Of a stretch of 64,000 nt of DNA, positions 56,862 to 64,000 are shown piece after piece. The DNA lies in the NCBI RefSeq assembly GCF_017315945.1, contig NZ_JAFLWI010000016.1:62001-126000 (forward strand), written 5' to 3'. Below the pieces are notes generated by a model. That model was not told the origin of the DNA. It did not search any database and saw only the letters and a list, made by a program, of their open reading frames with translations. Both the position numbers and the translations under genes were made by a program. The stretch is from Candidatus Enterococcus courvalinii (GTDB taxonomy: Bacteria > Bacillota > Bacilli > Lactobacillales > Enterococcaceae). The first letter of the stretch is position 1. Every line of letters starts with the position of its first letter.

Positions 56862-57179
56862 TTACACGTCAATTCGACGGTATAAATCAATAATTTCTTT
56901 TGCTAAATCAGTAAACGCGATTGATGTCATCAAGTGGTCTTGACTATGAACAGTCAATAATGTAACGTCTACATGGTTTCCTTGCGCTTCTTGTGTAAGC
57001 ATTTCTGTTTGTGAATGGTGTGCTTGCACTAAAGATTCTTCTGCATCTTTGATTTTTGCATCTGCTAATTCAAAGTCACCACTTTTTGCAGCAGCAATCG
57101 CTTCCATTGCATCGCTTTTTGCGTTTCCGCCAAACATGATCAATCCCATGATTGCCTCAAGATTTTTTTGATCTTCCAT
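56862..57179 (-). CDS. PTS EIIA, cellobiose/lactose family
   Basis: A 105-aa all-helical EIIA of the lactose type: LEAIMGLIMFGGNAKSDAME, DAEESLVQAHHSQTEMLTQE and LLTVHSQDHLMTSIAF, whose first His is the phosphorylated residue. It receives phosphate from HPr and passes it to EIIB. Confidence 0.93.
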   Translation of the reverse strand: MEDQKNLEAIMGLIMFGGNAKSDAMEAIAAAKSGDFELADAKIKDAEESLVQAHHSQTEMLTQEAQGNHVDVTLLTVHSQDHLMTSIAFTDLAKEIIDLYRRIDV

Positions 57180-57212
57180 TGTTCTTCATCCCCTCTATTT
57201 TCTATTCAAATT

Positions 57213-57533
57213 TTATTGGTTAATTAAGTTTTCTGCTTGTTCTAAAACTTTGGGACCGTTCATCATACCATAATCTTGCATATTGATTACATCCAACGGA
57301 ATCCCTTTTGGTGCAAGTTTTTCTTCAAATTGATTTTTCATAAAACGAACTTGTGGGCCTAAAAGTAAAACGTCTACATTTTTTTCTTCTAGATGACGAT
57401 CAGCATCAGATGCTGATACCGCAAAGATATCTGCTTCCACACCTTTTTCTTCAGCTGCTTTTTGCATTTTAGTTACTAGTAGACTAGTACTCATTCCTGC
57501 TGAACAGACAAGCATAATTGTTTTCTTTTCCAT
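57213..57533 (-). CDS. PTS EIIB, cellobiose/lactose family
   Basis: A 106-aa EIIB: TIMLVCSAGMSTSLLVTKMQ with the phosphorylated Cys10, and DVLLLGPQVRFM. It is first in the operon, with a sigma-54 type promoter 41 bp upstream. Confidence 0.94.
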   Translation of the reverse strand: MEKKTIMLVCSAGMSTSLLVTKMQKAAEEKGVEADIFAVSASDADRHLEEKNVDVLLLGPQVRFMKNQFEEKLAPKGIPLDVINMQDYGMMNGPKVLEQAENLINQ

Positions 57534-57573
57534 TTAGAACACATCCTTTTTTCTTACTTACACTTTTATATAA

Positions 57574-57589
57574 TGCAAGTACCGTGCCA
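57574..57589 (-). promoter_or_regulatory. Sigma-54 (-24/-12) promoter of the cellobiose PTS operon
   Basis: Minus strand: TGGCACGGTACTTGCA, exactly TGGCAC-N5-TTGCA, with GG and GC ten bases apart as required. No competing sigma-A promoter of equal quality was seen. A LevR/CelR-type activator should be needed. Confidence 0.8.
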
Positions 57590-57595
57590 AAAATA

Positions 57596-57605
57596 AAAGC
57601 GCTTT
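57596..57605. promoter_or_regulatory. cre-like palindrome upstream of the sigma-54 promoter
   Basis: AAAGCGCTTT, a perfect 10-bp palindrome with the core of CcpA sites; the flanks (GT and TA) deviate from the full consensus. Confidence 0.5.
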
Positions 57606-57649
57606 ACACCGCTACTCTATCAAGGGGTACAGACATCACTCGTCAGTGC

Positions 57650-57691
57650 GCACACTAATAAATTAAAATACACAAGTTATTATTAGTGTGC
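57650..57691. promoter_or_regulatory. 12-bp inverted repeat, candidate upstream activator site
   Basis: GCACACTAATAA (57650-57661) and TTATTAGTGTGC (57680-57691), perfect arms with 18 bp between, located about 60-100 bp upstream of the -24 element. That is where sigma-54 activators bind. Confidence 0.55.
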
Positions 57692-57723
57692 ATTGTTTTC
57701 GGTTTCATTCGTGATTTCTGTGC

Positions 57724-57770
57724 AAAAAAAGAGCATGAAACAGTTTTCTTTCGATCAACTATTTCACACT
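57724..57770 (-). terminator. Terminator of the DUF3290-DUF421 operon
   Basis: Minus strand: AGTGTGAAATAGTT, 11-nt loop, AACTGTTTCATGCT, TTTTTTT (14 bp with G-U pairs). Confidence 0.8.
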
Positions 57771-57807
57771 TCAACTATTTTTAACTGACAAATCTATTTA
57801 GTCTAGC

Positions 57808-58443
57808 TTATTTTTTGTAGCCATAGAGATTTAATTTTCCAGATAAATACTCTCCAAGATAGATTTCGTTGATTTTTTGGAAGCCATTTTTTTGAATTTG
57901 TTCTTCCAACCAAGCTTCATCTTTTTTTATCAATTCCAATACGTCTTCATTCGACTGGCCATCAACAATAATTGGATAACGAATATTTTCATCACCAAAT
58001 TCAATCAGTGTCAATTGACCGTTTTGTTCCAAGACAGCACGCTTTACATTTTCTACTTCGTAAATGCCATTTGCTCGAAGTTTAAACATCAATTCATTGG
58101 CTGAGATTCCATTTTTCAAACATTCATTGACATCAACGACCCCATTTTGGATCAAAGTAATTGGTCGGCCATCAACTACTCGTTTCACATAGCGATTATG
58201 TTCTTTAGCAAATTTGAGAACTAATACTAACAACGTCCAAATAATCAATACCAATACAAATTGCAATACAGTAATTGAGTCATTATAGATCACGCCCCCA
58301 ATAATGCCACCTAAAACATAATTTTGGACCTGATCCATCGCTGAAGAAGGAGCTAAATTTCCTTTTCCCATTAAATTGATTTGAATAATCAAACAAATGA
58401 TCCCTAGCGTAAATTTAATAATAATTGGTGTATAAAACTGCAT
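57808..58443 (-). CDS. DUF421 (YetF-type) membrane protein
   Basis: A 211-aa protein with three N-terminal helices (residues 8-28, 40-60, 64-82) and a cytoplasmic domain with the DUF421 pattern GRPITLIQNGVVDVNECLKN and LTLIEFGDENIRYPIIVDGQ. YetF-type proteins occur with DUF3290 partners in lactobacilli and enterococci; function unknown. 11 bp after the DUF3290 gene. Confidence 0.87.
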   Translation of the reverse strand: MQFYTPIIIKFTLGIICLIIQINLMGKGNLAPSSAMDQVQNYVLGGIIGGVIYNDSITVLQFVLVLIIWTLLVLVLKFAKEHNRYVKRVVDGRPITLIQNGVVDVNECLKNGISANELMFKLRANGIYEVENVKRAVLEQNGQLTLIEFGDENIRYPIIVDGQSNEDVLELIKKDEAWLEEQIQKNGFQKINEIYLGEYLSGKLNLYGYKK

Positions 58444-58454
58444 ATTTTTTCTCC

Positions 58455-58901
58455 TTATTCGTTGATAATTTTAATCTCTGGATTAGTAATATACGCTCTT
58501 TCTAACGTATAGGACGCCTGATCGCCACTTAAGTTGACTTTATAAAAATCATCTGCGATTTTCACAATGATTCCGTCTGCCAGTTGCGTGGAATTGACCA
58601 GAATTTCTTTTTTCGCTAAGTTTTTTTCTTTTGAAATTTGTTCCACTAGGTTAACCATTTGAGAAGACTGGGAGTGTCGACTTTGATTCACTTGATAATC
58701 TGAATACTGCACACCAGAAACAAATAATAAAAATAAGAAAAAAATAATACTAAGATCACGATACTTTGTTTGAATTCGATGTCTTAAATACAAACTAAAA
58801 ACTACTACTAATAAAATCAATGAACCAAATATAAAAAAGTATTTTACATAATCATTTATATTCGTCTGTGCTTCTAAATATGAAATACTGTAAAAGGTCA
58901 T
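58455..58901 (-). CDS. DUF3290 membrane protein
   Basis: A 148-aa protein with two helices (about 20-40 and 48-65) and an extracellular or cytoplasmic C-terminal domain (LAKKEILVNSTQLADGIIVK), the DUF3290 family. It starts at ATG 58899-58901 behind AAGGAGG. Paired with the DUF421 gene, as is common. Function unknown. Confidence 0.82.
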   Translation of the reverse strand: MTFYSISYLEAQTNINDYVKYFFIFGSLILLVVVFSLYLRHRIQTKYRDLSIIFFLFLLFVSGVQYSDYQVNQSRHSQSSQMVNLVEQISKEKNLAKKEILVNSTQLADGIIVKIADDFYKVNLSGDQASYTLERAYITNPEIKIINE

Positions 58902-59055
58902 AAAGTCCTCCTTGCCCATCCTTTTTTTTGAACTAAAAATTTCCAGTTCCGTTCTCAAAAATAATCGTTGCTCTCCCTCACTTAAGGAAACACGACCAAA
59001 TTGGAAGTACCAGAAACGATTTCTTCATTTTTACACACTGAACAATTTACACAAT

Positions 59056-60441
59056 TCAATCAAAATAGGTCTGGAATATTTGTTGAAATTCTGCTTGTTT
59101 TTCTTGATTAGCTGACCATTTTTGCAGATCGGCTATCGACTGCTTCGGAGTTACCTGATTAATTAATCCATACAGACCATAAATTGGCTCATTTTCACCA
59201 GCTAACCAACAATCAGCACCTAAAATATCTGCTGTTAATTGGCATAAAACAGTAGACTCAAAAAATCCACCACTGATTGCTAATGTACGTGGTGCTTTCA
59301 CCATTTCATGGAGTCGCTTAACGTTGAACAGCAAGCCTTCAAGTACCGCTCGAACCATCTCTGCTTTGTGATGGTGGATCGTTAATCCTTTAAATTCTGC
59401 TTTTTGATTAGCTTTCCACAGTGGTGCTCGTTCTCCATTGACATACGGAGAAAAACGTAGTCCCTTAGCACCAACAGATGACTGTGCTAAATAGTCAGGA
59501 ATTTTTTCATAGAACTGCATAGGCTCATCTGCAAAAATTTGGCTTGCCCATTCAAGTACTTTGCCACCATTATTTGATGGCGCTCCAATCACATAAACAT
59601 TTTCAGTTAAATAGTAACAAAAATTTTGACGTTGCCAATCAAAACTCGGTGTTTTAGTTATTTGTCGAACAGCAGCACTCGTACCAATAGTCAAACTCGC
59701 TGACAAGCCATTGGCTAAGTAGCCACCATAAGCCGCTAAACAACCGTCACTTGCTCCCGCAAAAACTTGTACGCCAGGTAAAAAGTTCAACTTATCAGCT
59801 AATTCTCTTTTGATTAAAAATGGCGTCGTTGGTGCCACTAACTGCCCTAGTTGTTCCTGTTCGATGCCAAGATAAGCTAAAATTTCTGTATCCCATTGCC
59901 GCGTGGGTAAGTTTAATAAGCCTGTAGCAGAAGCTGTAGACAAATCAATTGCTGAAATTCCAGTGAAAAATCCCATGATCAATTCCTTTAGGCCCAACCA
60001 TTTCGTTTTTTCTGGGTACATTCGTCTTTTTTGAAAATAAAGAATTTTAGCAAAAGGTGTCATTTCATGAATCGGTGTACCTGTTTTTTGGTAAAAACGT
60101 TCGGCATCACTGGTCTGTTTGAATACTGTTATTTCCTCCATACTTTGGGTGTCAGACCAAATAAATACCTGCTCAAATTTTCCATCGACCACAGGCATGC
60201 AGCTGTGCATCGCCACGCTAAAACTAATTTTCGCGACTCTCTTTCTTAATGAAATAGGCAACGTCTGTAATTCATTTTGGATAAGTGCTAAAATTTCAGA
60301 AGCTTTTTGATAACGGACGCCCCCATCCTCATTGTAAGTTTTCAATGGAACGCGATGGTAAAAAATAGTTTTCCCTTGAGCGATTGCGCCAAATTTGATT
60401 GCAGTAGTCCCGATGTCGATACCTAAAAATATATCAGTCAT
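59056..60441 (-). CDS. FGGY carbohydrate kinase (gluconokinase-like)
   Basis: A 461-aa kinase of the FGGY family: FLGIDIGTTAIKFGAIAQ, SVAMHSCMPVVDGKFEQVFI, GASDGCLAAYGGYLANGLSA and RTLAISGGFFESTVLCQLTA. SVAMHS and IWSD resemble gluconate kinases more than xylulose kinases, but the sugar is not certain. It begins 3 bp after the YjdF-like membrane protein; no transporter is next to it. Confidence 0.85.
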   Translation of the reverse strand: MTDIFLGIDIGTTAIKFGAIAQGKTIFYHRVPLKTYNEDGGVRYQKASEILALIQNELQTLPISLRKRVAKISFSVAMHSCMPVVDGKFEQVFIWSDTQSMEEITVFKQTSDAERFYQKTGTPIHEMTPFAKILYFQKRRMYPEKTKWLGLKELIMGFFTGISAIDLSTASATGLLNLPTRQWDTEILAYLGIEQEQLGQLVAPTTPFLIKRELADKLNFLPGVQVFAGASDGCLAAYGGYLANGLSASLTIGTSAAVRQITKTPSFDWQRQNFCYYLTENVYVIGAPSNNGGKVLEWASQIFADEPMQFYEKIPDYLAQSSVGAKGLRFSPYVNGERAPLWKANQKAEFKGLTIHHHKAEMVRAVLEGLLFNVKRLHEMVKAPRTLAISGGFFESTVLCQLTADILGADCWLAGENEPIYGLYGLINQVTPKQSIADLQKWSANQEKQAEFQQIFQTYFD

Positions 60442-60444
60442 TTT

Positions 60445-61191
60445 TTAGTCTTCCTTCTTATTTCTATCTAAATTGTTTTCCTCAACTTTTTCATTTACAC
60501 GTGAAAGATTATTTAACCTTTTTTCTTGATGTTTTAAATGAACATATCCCCAACTAACTACGATGAATGCACCAAGCATATTTACGATACAATCCTTCAT
60601 CGTATCGATTAGCGCCTCATGTCCACTTAAGACTTTACCTTCTCCTGTCATAAATTTTTGCATATTCGTCCCCAACAAATGATCTGCTAGAAATTCATAT
60701 ACCTCCCAAAATAGCCCGACTGTTGTTGCAAAACAAAAAGCAAACAAGCTAATAAAAAATGGACTCAGCTGTAAGGTTACGCGCTGACTTCGATTTAGGT
60801 ATGCGACAATAATAAAACCTAACGCTCCTAACATCGCTGCACTAAACCCATGTAAGATCATGTCCCAAAACGGTATTTTGTAATAAAAGTTTCGTACTTC
60901 TCCTAAATAAATGGCACAAAATAAAAAAAGGAAGAAAAGGATCTCCATCGTATCTGGAATCTCAATATCAAACTTTTGTTCCACTTGCTTTGGTAAAAAA
61001 ATGATAATCATTCCTGCGACACATTGCAAAATCATCAACACATAATCACTCTTGACATGTTCGTGCTCTGTTGTTGACGTTCCAGATGGTGTTTGAATCA
61101 TCATGACTACCGCATATATAGTAGAAATCGCTAGTAAAATAAAAACCAAATAAAAAATTACCTTTTTCTTGTCTAACCACTTTTTCTTCAT
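60445..61191 (-). CDS. YjdF/DUF2238-like membrane protein
   Basis: A 248-aa protein with about seven helices and conserved acidic and His residues inside the membrane: YKIPFWDMILHGFSAAMLGA and FWEVYEFLADHLLGTNMQKF, GHEALIDTMKDCIVNMLGAF. WDxxLHxxS, WEVYEF and DTxxDxxxxxxG are the DUF2238/YjdF signature. Function unknown. First in a two-gene unit with the FGGY kinase. Confidence 0.8.
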   Translation of the reverse strand: MKKKWLDKKKVIFYLVFILLAISTIYAVVMMIQTPSGTSTTEHEHVKSDYVLMILQCVAGMIIIFLPKQVEQKFDIEIPDTMEILFFLFLFCAIYLGEVRNFYYKIPFWDMILHGFSAAMLGALGFIIVAYLNRSQRVTLQLSPFFISLFAFCFATTVGLFWEVYEFLADHLLGTNMQKFMTGEGKVLSGHEALIDTMKDCIVNMLGAFIVVSWGYVHLKHQEKRLNNLSRVNEKVEENNLDRNKKED

Positions 61192-61294
61192 AACAAGCTC
61201 CTTTGCTCATCTGGTTCTTCCAATGAGTCTTTTCCTTTATAAACATGATACAATAAGTGCATAGAAAATAGGAAATAACTAAGAGGTGCGTCTA

Positions 61295-61651
61295 GTGAAT
61301 AGTGAAAAATCATATACTCAGATTAAACAACTCATTGAACAAGAAACGAATCAAACAGGTAAAAGTTTCACTGTTGGAAAGTTCACAGGCATTGGTTGGT
61401 TATTTATCCAACATTCGCCAGATGAACCAGCTTCGCCGTTGATTGCAGTCAAACAATACGCAAAAACAGTTAATATTTATGTACCCATCGACGAAAATGA
61501 ACCGCCTTTGGTTGAACAATATGCCAGCATCTTTGGCAAAAGCAATTTGGGTAAAACGTGTATTCGTATTTCTTCCTTAACACCCACACGTTTAGATGCG
61601 CTAAAAACATTAGTTCAAAAAATCAAAAAAGAAGCAGAGCAAAGCGCGTAA
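61295..61651 (+). CDS. Conserved hypothetical protein
   Basis: A 118-aa soluble protein starting MNSEKSYTQIKQLIEQETNQ at GTG 61295, 8 bp after AAGAGG. It is a compact alpha/beta protein with GKFTGIGWLFIQH and GKTCIRISSLTPTRLDALKT; the last part resembles small DUF1801-like folds, which is weak. It is divergent from the membrane protein gene. Function unknown. Confidence 0.72.
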   Translation: MNSEKSYTQIKQLIEQETNQTGKSFTVGKFTGIGWLFIQHSPDEPASPLIAVKQYAKTVNIYVPIDENEPPLVEQYASIFGKSNLGKTCIRISSLTPTRLDALKTLVQKIKKEAEQSA

Positions 61652-61675
61652 CTACGCTTTGCCCCGCTTTTTTTC
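61632..61675 (+). terminator. Terminator after the 118-aa gene
   Basis: AAGC..AGCAAAGCG, loop, CGCTTTGC..GCTT, TTTTTT. Confidence 0.8.
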
Positions 61676-61680
61676 TTTTA

Positions 61681-62463
61681 TTATTTTAAACTGGCAAAAT
61701 CAACAACTTGATAGCCGTTTGTTTCAAACCATCTTTTTAACGCAGAGGAAGTCAATGTTTCTAAATCTTGACAACGTGGTAAGGTTAATGTGCTATGGTC
61801 TAACACGTATTGATCTAGGAAACCAGGGTGAAGATGCAATTCAATGACTGTTTCTTCTGGTAATGTTTCGTAACCAAACGCATCGTCTACGAAGTCACTA
61901 AGCTTCGTCCCACGATTGAGGACTGTCATCAATTTATTAAAATCAGGGATTTCTGCTAATCGATAAGGTAATTCTTTTGGTGGTTGGTAGCCATAAAATA
62001 AATTAGCATGAATGCCATACTTCTCGGCTAATTCAAATAAAGCTTGACCAACTGCTTGATCCCCGACGGAATGTGTCTCCATGTGCACTGGAAACTCACC
62101 AAGTAATTCTTTAAAATATAAAATTTGTGCGTCCATTTCTTGTTTGATTTCATGATAGTCGAATGTCAACGTCCCGCCATTTTTATAATGACTAGAAGAG
62201 AGAAACATGCCGTTTTCATCCACTAAACTAGGAATTTTTTTCGCATCTGTCACTGGTTTTCCTAAAGTAAAATTGATATGCAAATTGATTTCCACGGTTG
62301 GATTAGTTGCTTGTATCAATGATGCCCCAGCTTTGGCTTCAGGCATATTCACCATTAAAGAGGTGCTTTTCACGATTCCTTCTCTCACACTTTTTGCAAT
62401 TCCCAAATTAATAGCCTCTGACATTCCTAAGTCATCTGCGTTTAAAATAAATTTTCTCATCAT
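61681..62463 (-). CDS. ChbG/YdjC-family carbohydrate deacetylase
   Basis: A 260-aa protein of the YdjC/ChbG fold: FILNADDLGMSEAINLGIAK (metal Asp pair), EINLHINFTLGKPVT (His), ETHSVGDQAVGQALFELAEK (His) and LHLHPGFLDQYVL. It removes an N-acetyl group from a disaccharide phosphate such as chitobiose-6-phosphate. It is 18 bp after the beta-glucoside-type PTS gene and probably acts on the sugar that PTS imports. ATG 62461-62463 with AAGGAAGG upstream. Confidence 0.9.
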   Translation of the reverse strand: MMRKFILNADDLGMSEAINLGIAKSVREGIVKSTSLMVNMPEAKAGASLIQATNPTVEINLHINFTLGKPVTDAKKIPSLVDENGMFLSSSHYKNGGTLTFDYHEIKQEMDAQILYFKELLGEFPVHMETHSVGDQAVGQALFELAEKYGIHANLFYGYQPPKELPYRLAEIPDFNKLMTVLNRGTKLSDFVDDAFGYETLPEETVIELHLHPGFLDQYVLDHSTLTLPRCQDLETLTSSALKRWFETNGYQVVDFASLK

Positions 62464-62481
62464 TCAGCCTTCCTTTTTCAC

Positions 62482-64000
62482 TTACTTCGTTTGAATCAGA
62501 TGATTTTTATCTGTTAATGAAACCTTGACTTCTGGATAATCAAGTGTATTTGTCAAAACGACTGCTGTTGTCGTATCATAGTCAGCTAATTGACTGAAAT
62601 CGACTTGTCCAATGACTTGTCCTGCAGTTACTCGATCACCTTGTTTGACCTGCCAAGAAAAACCTTTTCCATTTAATTCTACTGTATTCAAACCAATATG
62701 GATCAATAATTGCTTGCCATCATCAGCAGTAAACCCAATCGCATGTTTCGTTTGAGCAATTAGCTCCACGACGCCGTTAACAGGTGCGTATACAGTGCCA
62801 TCACTTGGTTTGATTGCAAATCCTTCCCCCATGCTTTTTGAAGAAAATACCGGATCGTTGATTTCTGAAATTGGCAAATATTCTCCATTTAAAGGAGCTA
62901 CTACTAAGTCCGCTTCATATAAGTCAGTAGAGGCAACTGATTCTGCTAGAATGATTTCCTTTTCTTCATTAATTGTTTTCATTTGCTTACGCATCCACCA
63001 AGCAGTGGCGCCTAGCGCAACGAAAAATGACACACCATTTGCTAATAATTGTGCACTAAAATTATTTCCTGGTCCTACAAACATCGAGAATGTAAAAATA
63101 TTTGCTACTGGTGTAAATGAATAAGCTTTAGTTTCAAAAAATCCACTGATTGCTCCACCAAGTGCTGCAGAAATCGAACCAATAATGAAGGGCATTTTAT
63201 ACTTTAAGTTAATCCCATAGATAGCAGGCTCTGTGATTCCAAAAAATCCTGATAATGAAGCAGATGCAGCAATTTCTTTGTCTTTTCCTTTTCTCAAAAA
63301 CAACCAAGCACCCACTACAGCACCAAATTGACCAAATACACCATTTGATCCAATTGGTAAAATCGTATCTGCACCAGTGTTTTGAATATTGATTAAAGCA
63401 ATCGGTAAAATTCCCCAATGTAAACCAACCATTACTAATAATTGGAATAAGCCACCTAATAAAGCACCAGCTAAAATCGGACTAAACGCATACATGCTGA
63501 AGTATGCTGTCCCAATTAGATTTGCGATTCCATTTCCTAGAGGACCAATCAAAGCAAATACCGCAATCCCGGTAATGATCATTGTAAAGAAGGGAACAAA
63601 TACGGTATGAGTAACTTTAGGCAATACTTTTTTAACGCCACGTTCAATGTAACTTTGTGCCCAAATCGCTAGGATTGTTGGCACTACAGCGCCACCATAA
63701 GTTTTGAAACTAATCGTTAACCCTAACAAGGACGCACTATCTAAAATACTAGCATCAGTCAATGGATAGATCATTGCCGCTGCTATTGCCAAAGCAATAA
63801 ATTGATTTGTCTTAAATCGATTCGCTGCTGTTACTGCGATAAATAAGGGTAATAACGTAAAGACACCAGAAGCCAAGATACTCAATAATTGATATAGTCC
63901 GCTATCTGCCGGCAAAATGTTGTACATGGAAAGTGGAATCAAAAACCCTTTTAAAATCCCCGCAGCTGCCAGCACTCCGATATAAGGAGTAAAAATAGCT
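62482..64000 (-). CDS. PTS beta-glucoside EIIBCA (BglP-like), C-terminal part
   Basis: The frame continues past the right edge; 500 or so residues are visible. It contains the EIIC helices (VGLHWGILPIALINIQNTGA, FFGITEPAIYGINLKYKMPF) and a complete C-terminal EIIA-Glc type domain (DGTVYAPVNGVVELIAQTKH, LLIHIGLNTVELNGKGF with the phospho-His). The EIIB domain and start lie outside. It imports a beta-glucoside or similar disaccharide; the ChbG neighbour suggests an N-acetylated one. Confidence 0.9.
   Translation of the reverse strand, partial: AIFTPYIGVLAAAGILKGFLIPLSMYNILPADSGLYQLLSILASGVFTLLPLFIAVTAANRFKTNQFIALAIAAAMIYPLTDASILDSASLLGLTISFKTYGGAVVPTILAIWAQSYIERGVKKVLPKVTHTVFVPFFTMIITGIAVFALIGPLGNGIANLIGTAYFSMYAFSPILAGALLGGLFQLLVMVGLHWGILPIALINIQNTGADTILPIGSNGVFGQFGAVVGAWLFLRKGKDKEIAASASLSGFFGITEPAIYGINLKYKMPFIIGSISAALGGAISGFFETKAYSFTPVANIFTFSMFVGPGNNFSAQLLANGVSFFVALGATAWWMRKQMKTINEEKEIILAESVASTDLYEADLVVAPLNGEYLPISEINDPVFSSKSMGEGFAIKPSDGTVYAPVNGVVELIAQTKHAIGFTADDGKQLLIHIGLNTVELNGKGFSWQVKQGDRVTAGQVIGQVDFSQLADYDTTTAVVLTNTLDYPEVKVSLTDKNHLIQTK

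Overview
The window is chromosomal DNA of a low-GC Firmicute, almost certainly an Enterococcus. The evidence is the glycerol operon with alpha-glycerophosphate oxidase, the cellobiose, beta-glucoside and GlcNAc-type PTS genes, an Ebp-type sortase-assembled pilus, the S. pyogenes-like type II-A CRISPR-Cas repeat, and the many Shine-Dalgarno/AGGAGG starts. Species cannot be fixed from sequence alone. The Cas9 looks clearly different from the E. faecalis protein as I remember it; something in the E. faecium/hirae/mundtii part of the genus is a guess. No rRNA, tRNA, prophage or insertion sequence was seen.

Layout. 1-4 kb: 5' end of a PTS EIIC gene, then a TetR repressor divergent from a two-gene ABC exporter of the tetronasin/narasin type. 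4-9.4 kb: a metal/redox locus. A Fnr-type box precedes a P-type ATPase, a CxxC metallochaperone, a Dps-like protein and a Crp/Fnr regulator; a DUF1858-DUF438 hemerythrin/PAS pair lies upstream. 9.5-12 kb: two small housekeeping-type genes, an unlabelled 39-aa Hol-Tox type I toxin gene and a wall-anchored coiled-coil protein. 12.2-14.9 kb: a CstR-controlled persulfide operon (two rhodaneses and a CoA-disulfide reductase/rhodanese fusion) with both promoters and both operators readable. 15-18.8 kb: pgsA-like gene, a MutS2-like protein without Smr, a putative pseudoknotted ncRNA, and a VOC protein. 18.9-26 kb: glpKOF, an Mga-like regulator, a Nox-like flavoprotein with the redox Cys changed to Ser, and a second putative ncRNA. 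26.4-34.3 kb: GH13 glucosidase, lipoprotein, purine permease with a PurBox, a frameshifted GNAT gene, MarR, Nudix and AzlCD.

34.7-41.7 kb: a complete type II-A CRISPR-Cas locus. The array (14 repeats, 13 spacers of 30 bp), leader, csn2, cas2, cas1 and cas9 are all on the minus strand; a plus-strand tracrRNA lies head-to-head with cas9. Catalytic and PAM-reading residues are present, so it should be active with an NGG-type PAM. Two spacers overlap the same target on opposite strands.

42-64 kb: tandem DUF1622 membrane proteins; a 42-aa peptide upstream of oleate hydratase; two acetyltransferases; a four-gene pilus operon (VWA tip adhesin, minor pilin, major pilin, class C sortase); a sigma-54 type promoter driving a cellobiose PTS (EIIB-EIIA-EIIC); DUF3290-DUF421; a YjdF-like membrane protein with an FGGY kinase; a ChbG deacetylase next to a truncated beta-glucoside PTS EIIBCA.

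How parts work together: several sugar and glycerol operons carry cre-like sites, indicating CcpA control. The ATPase operon appears to be controlled by its own last gene through the Fnr box, and the sulfur operon by the divergent CstR.
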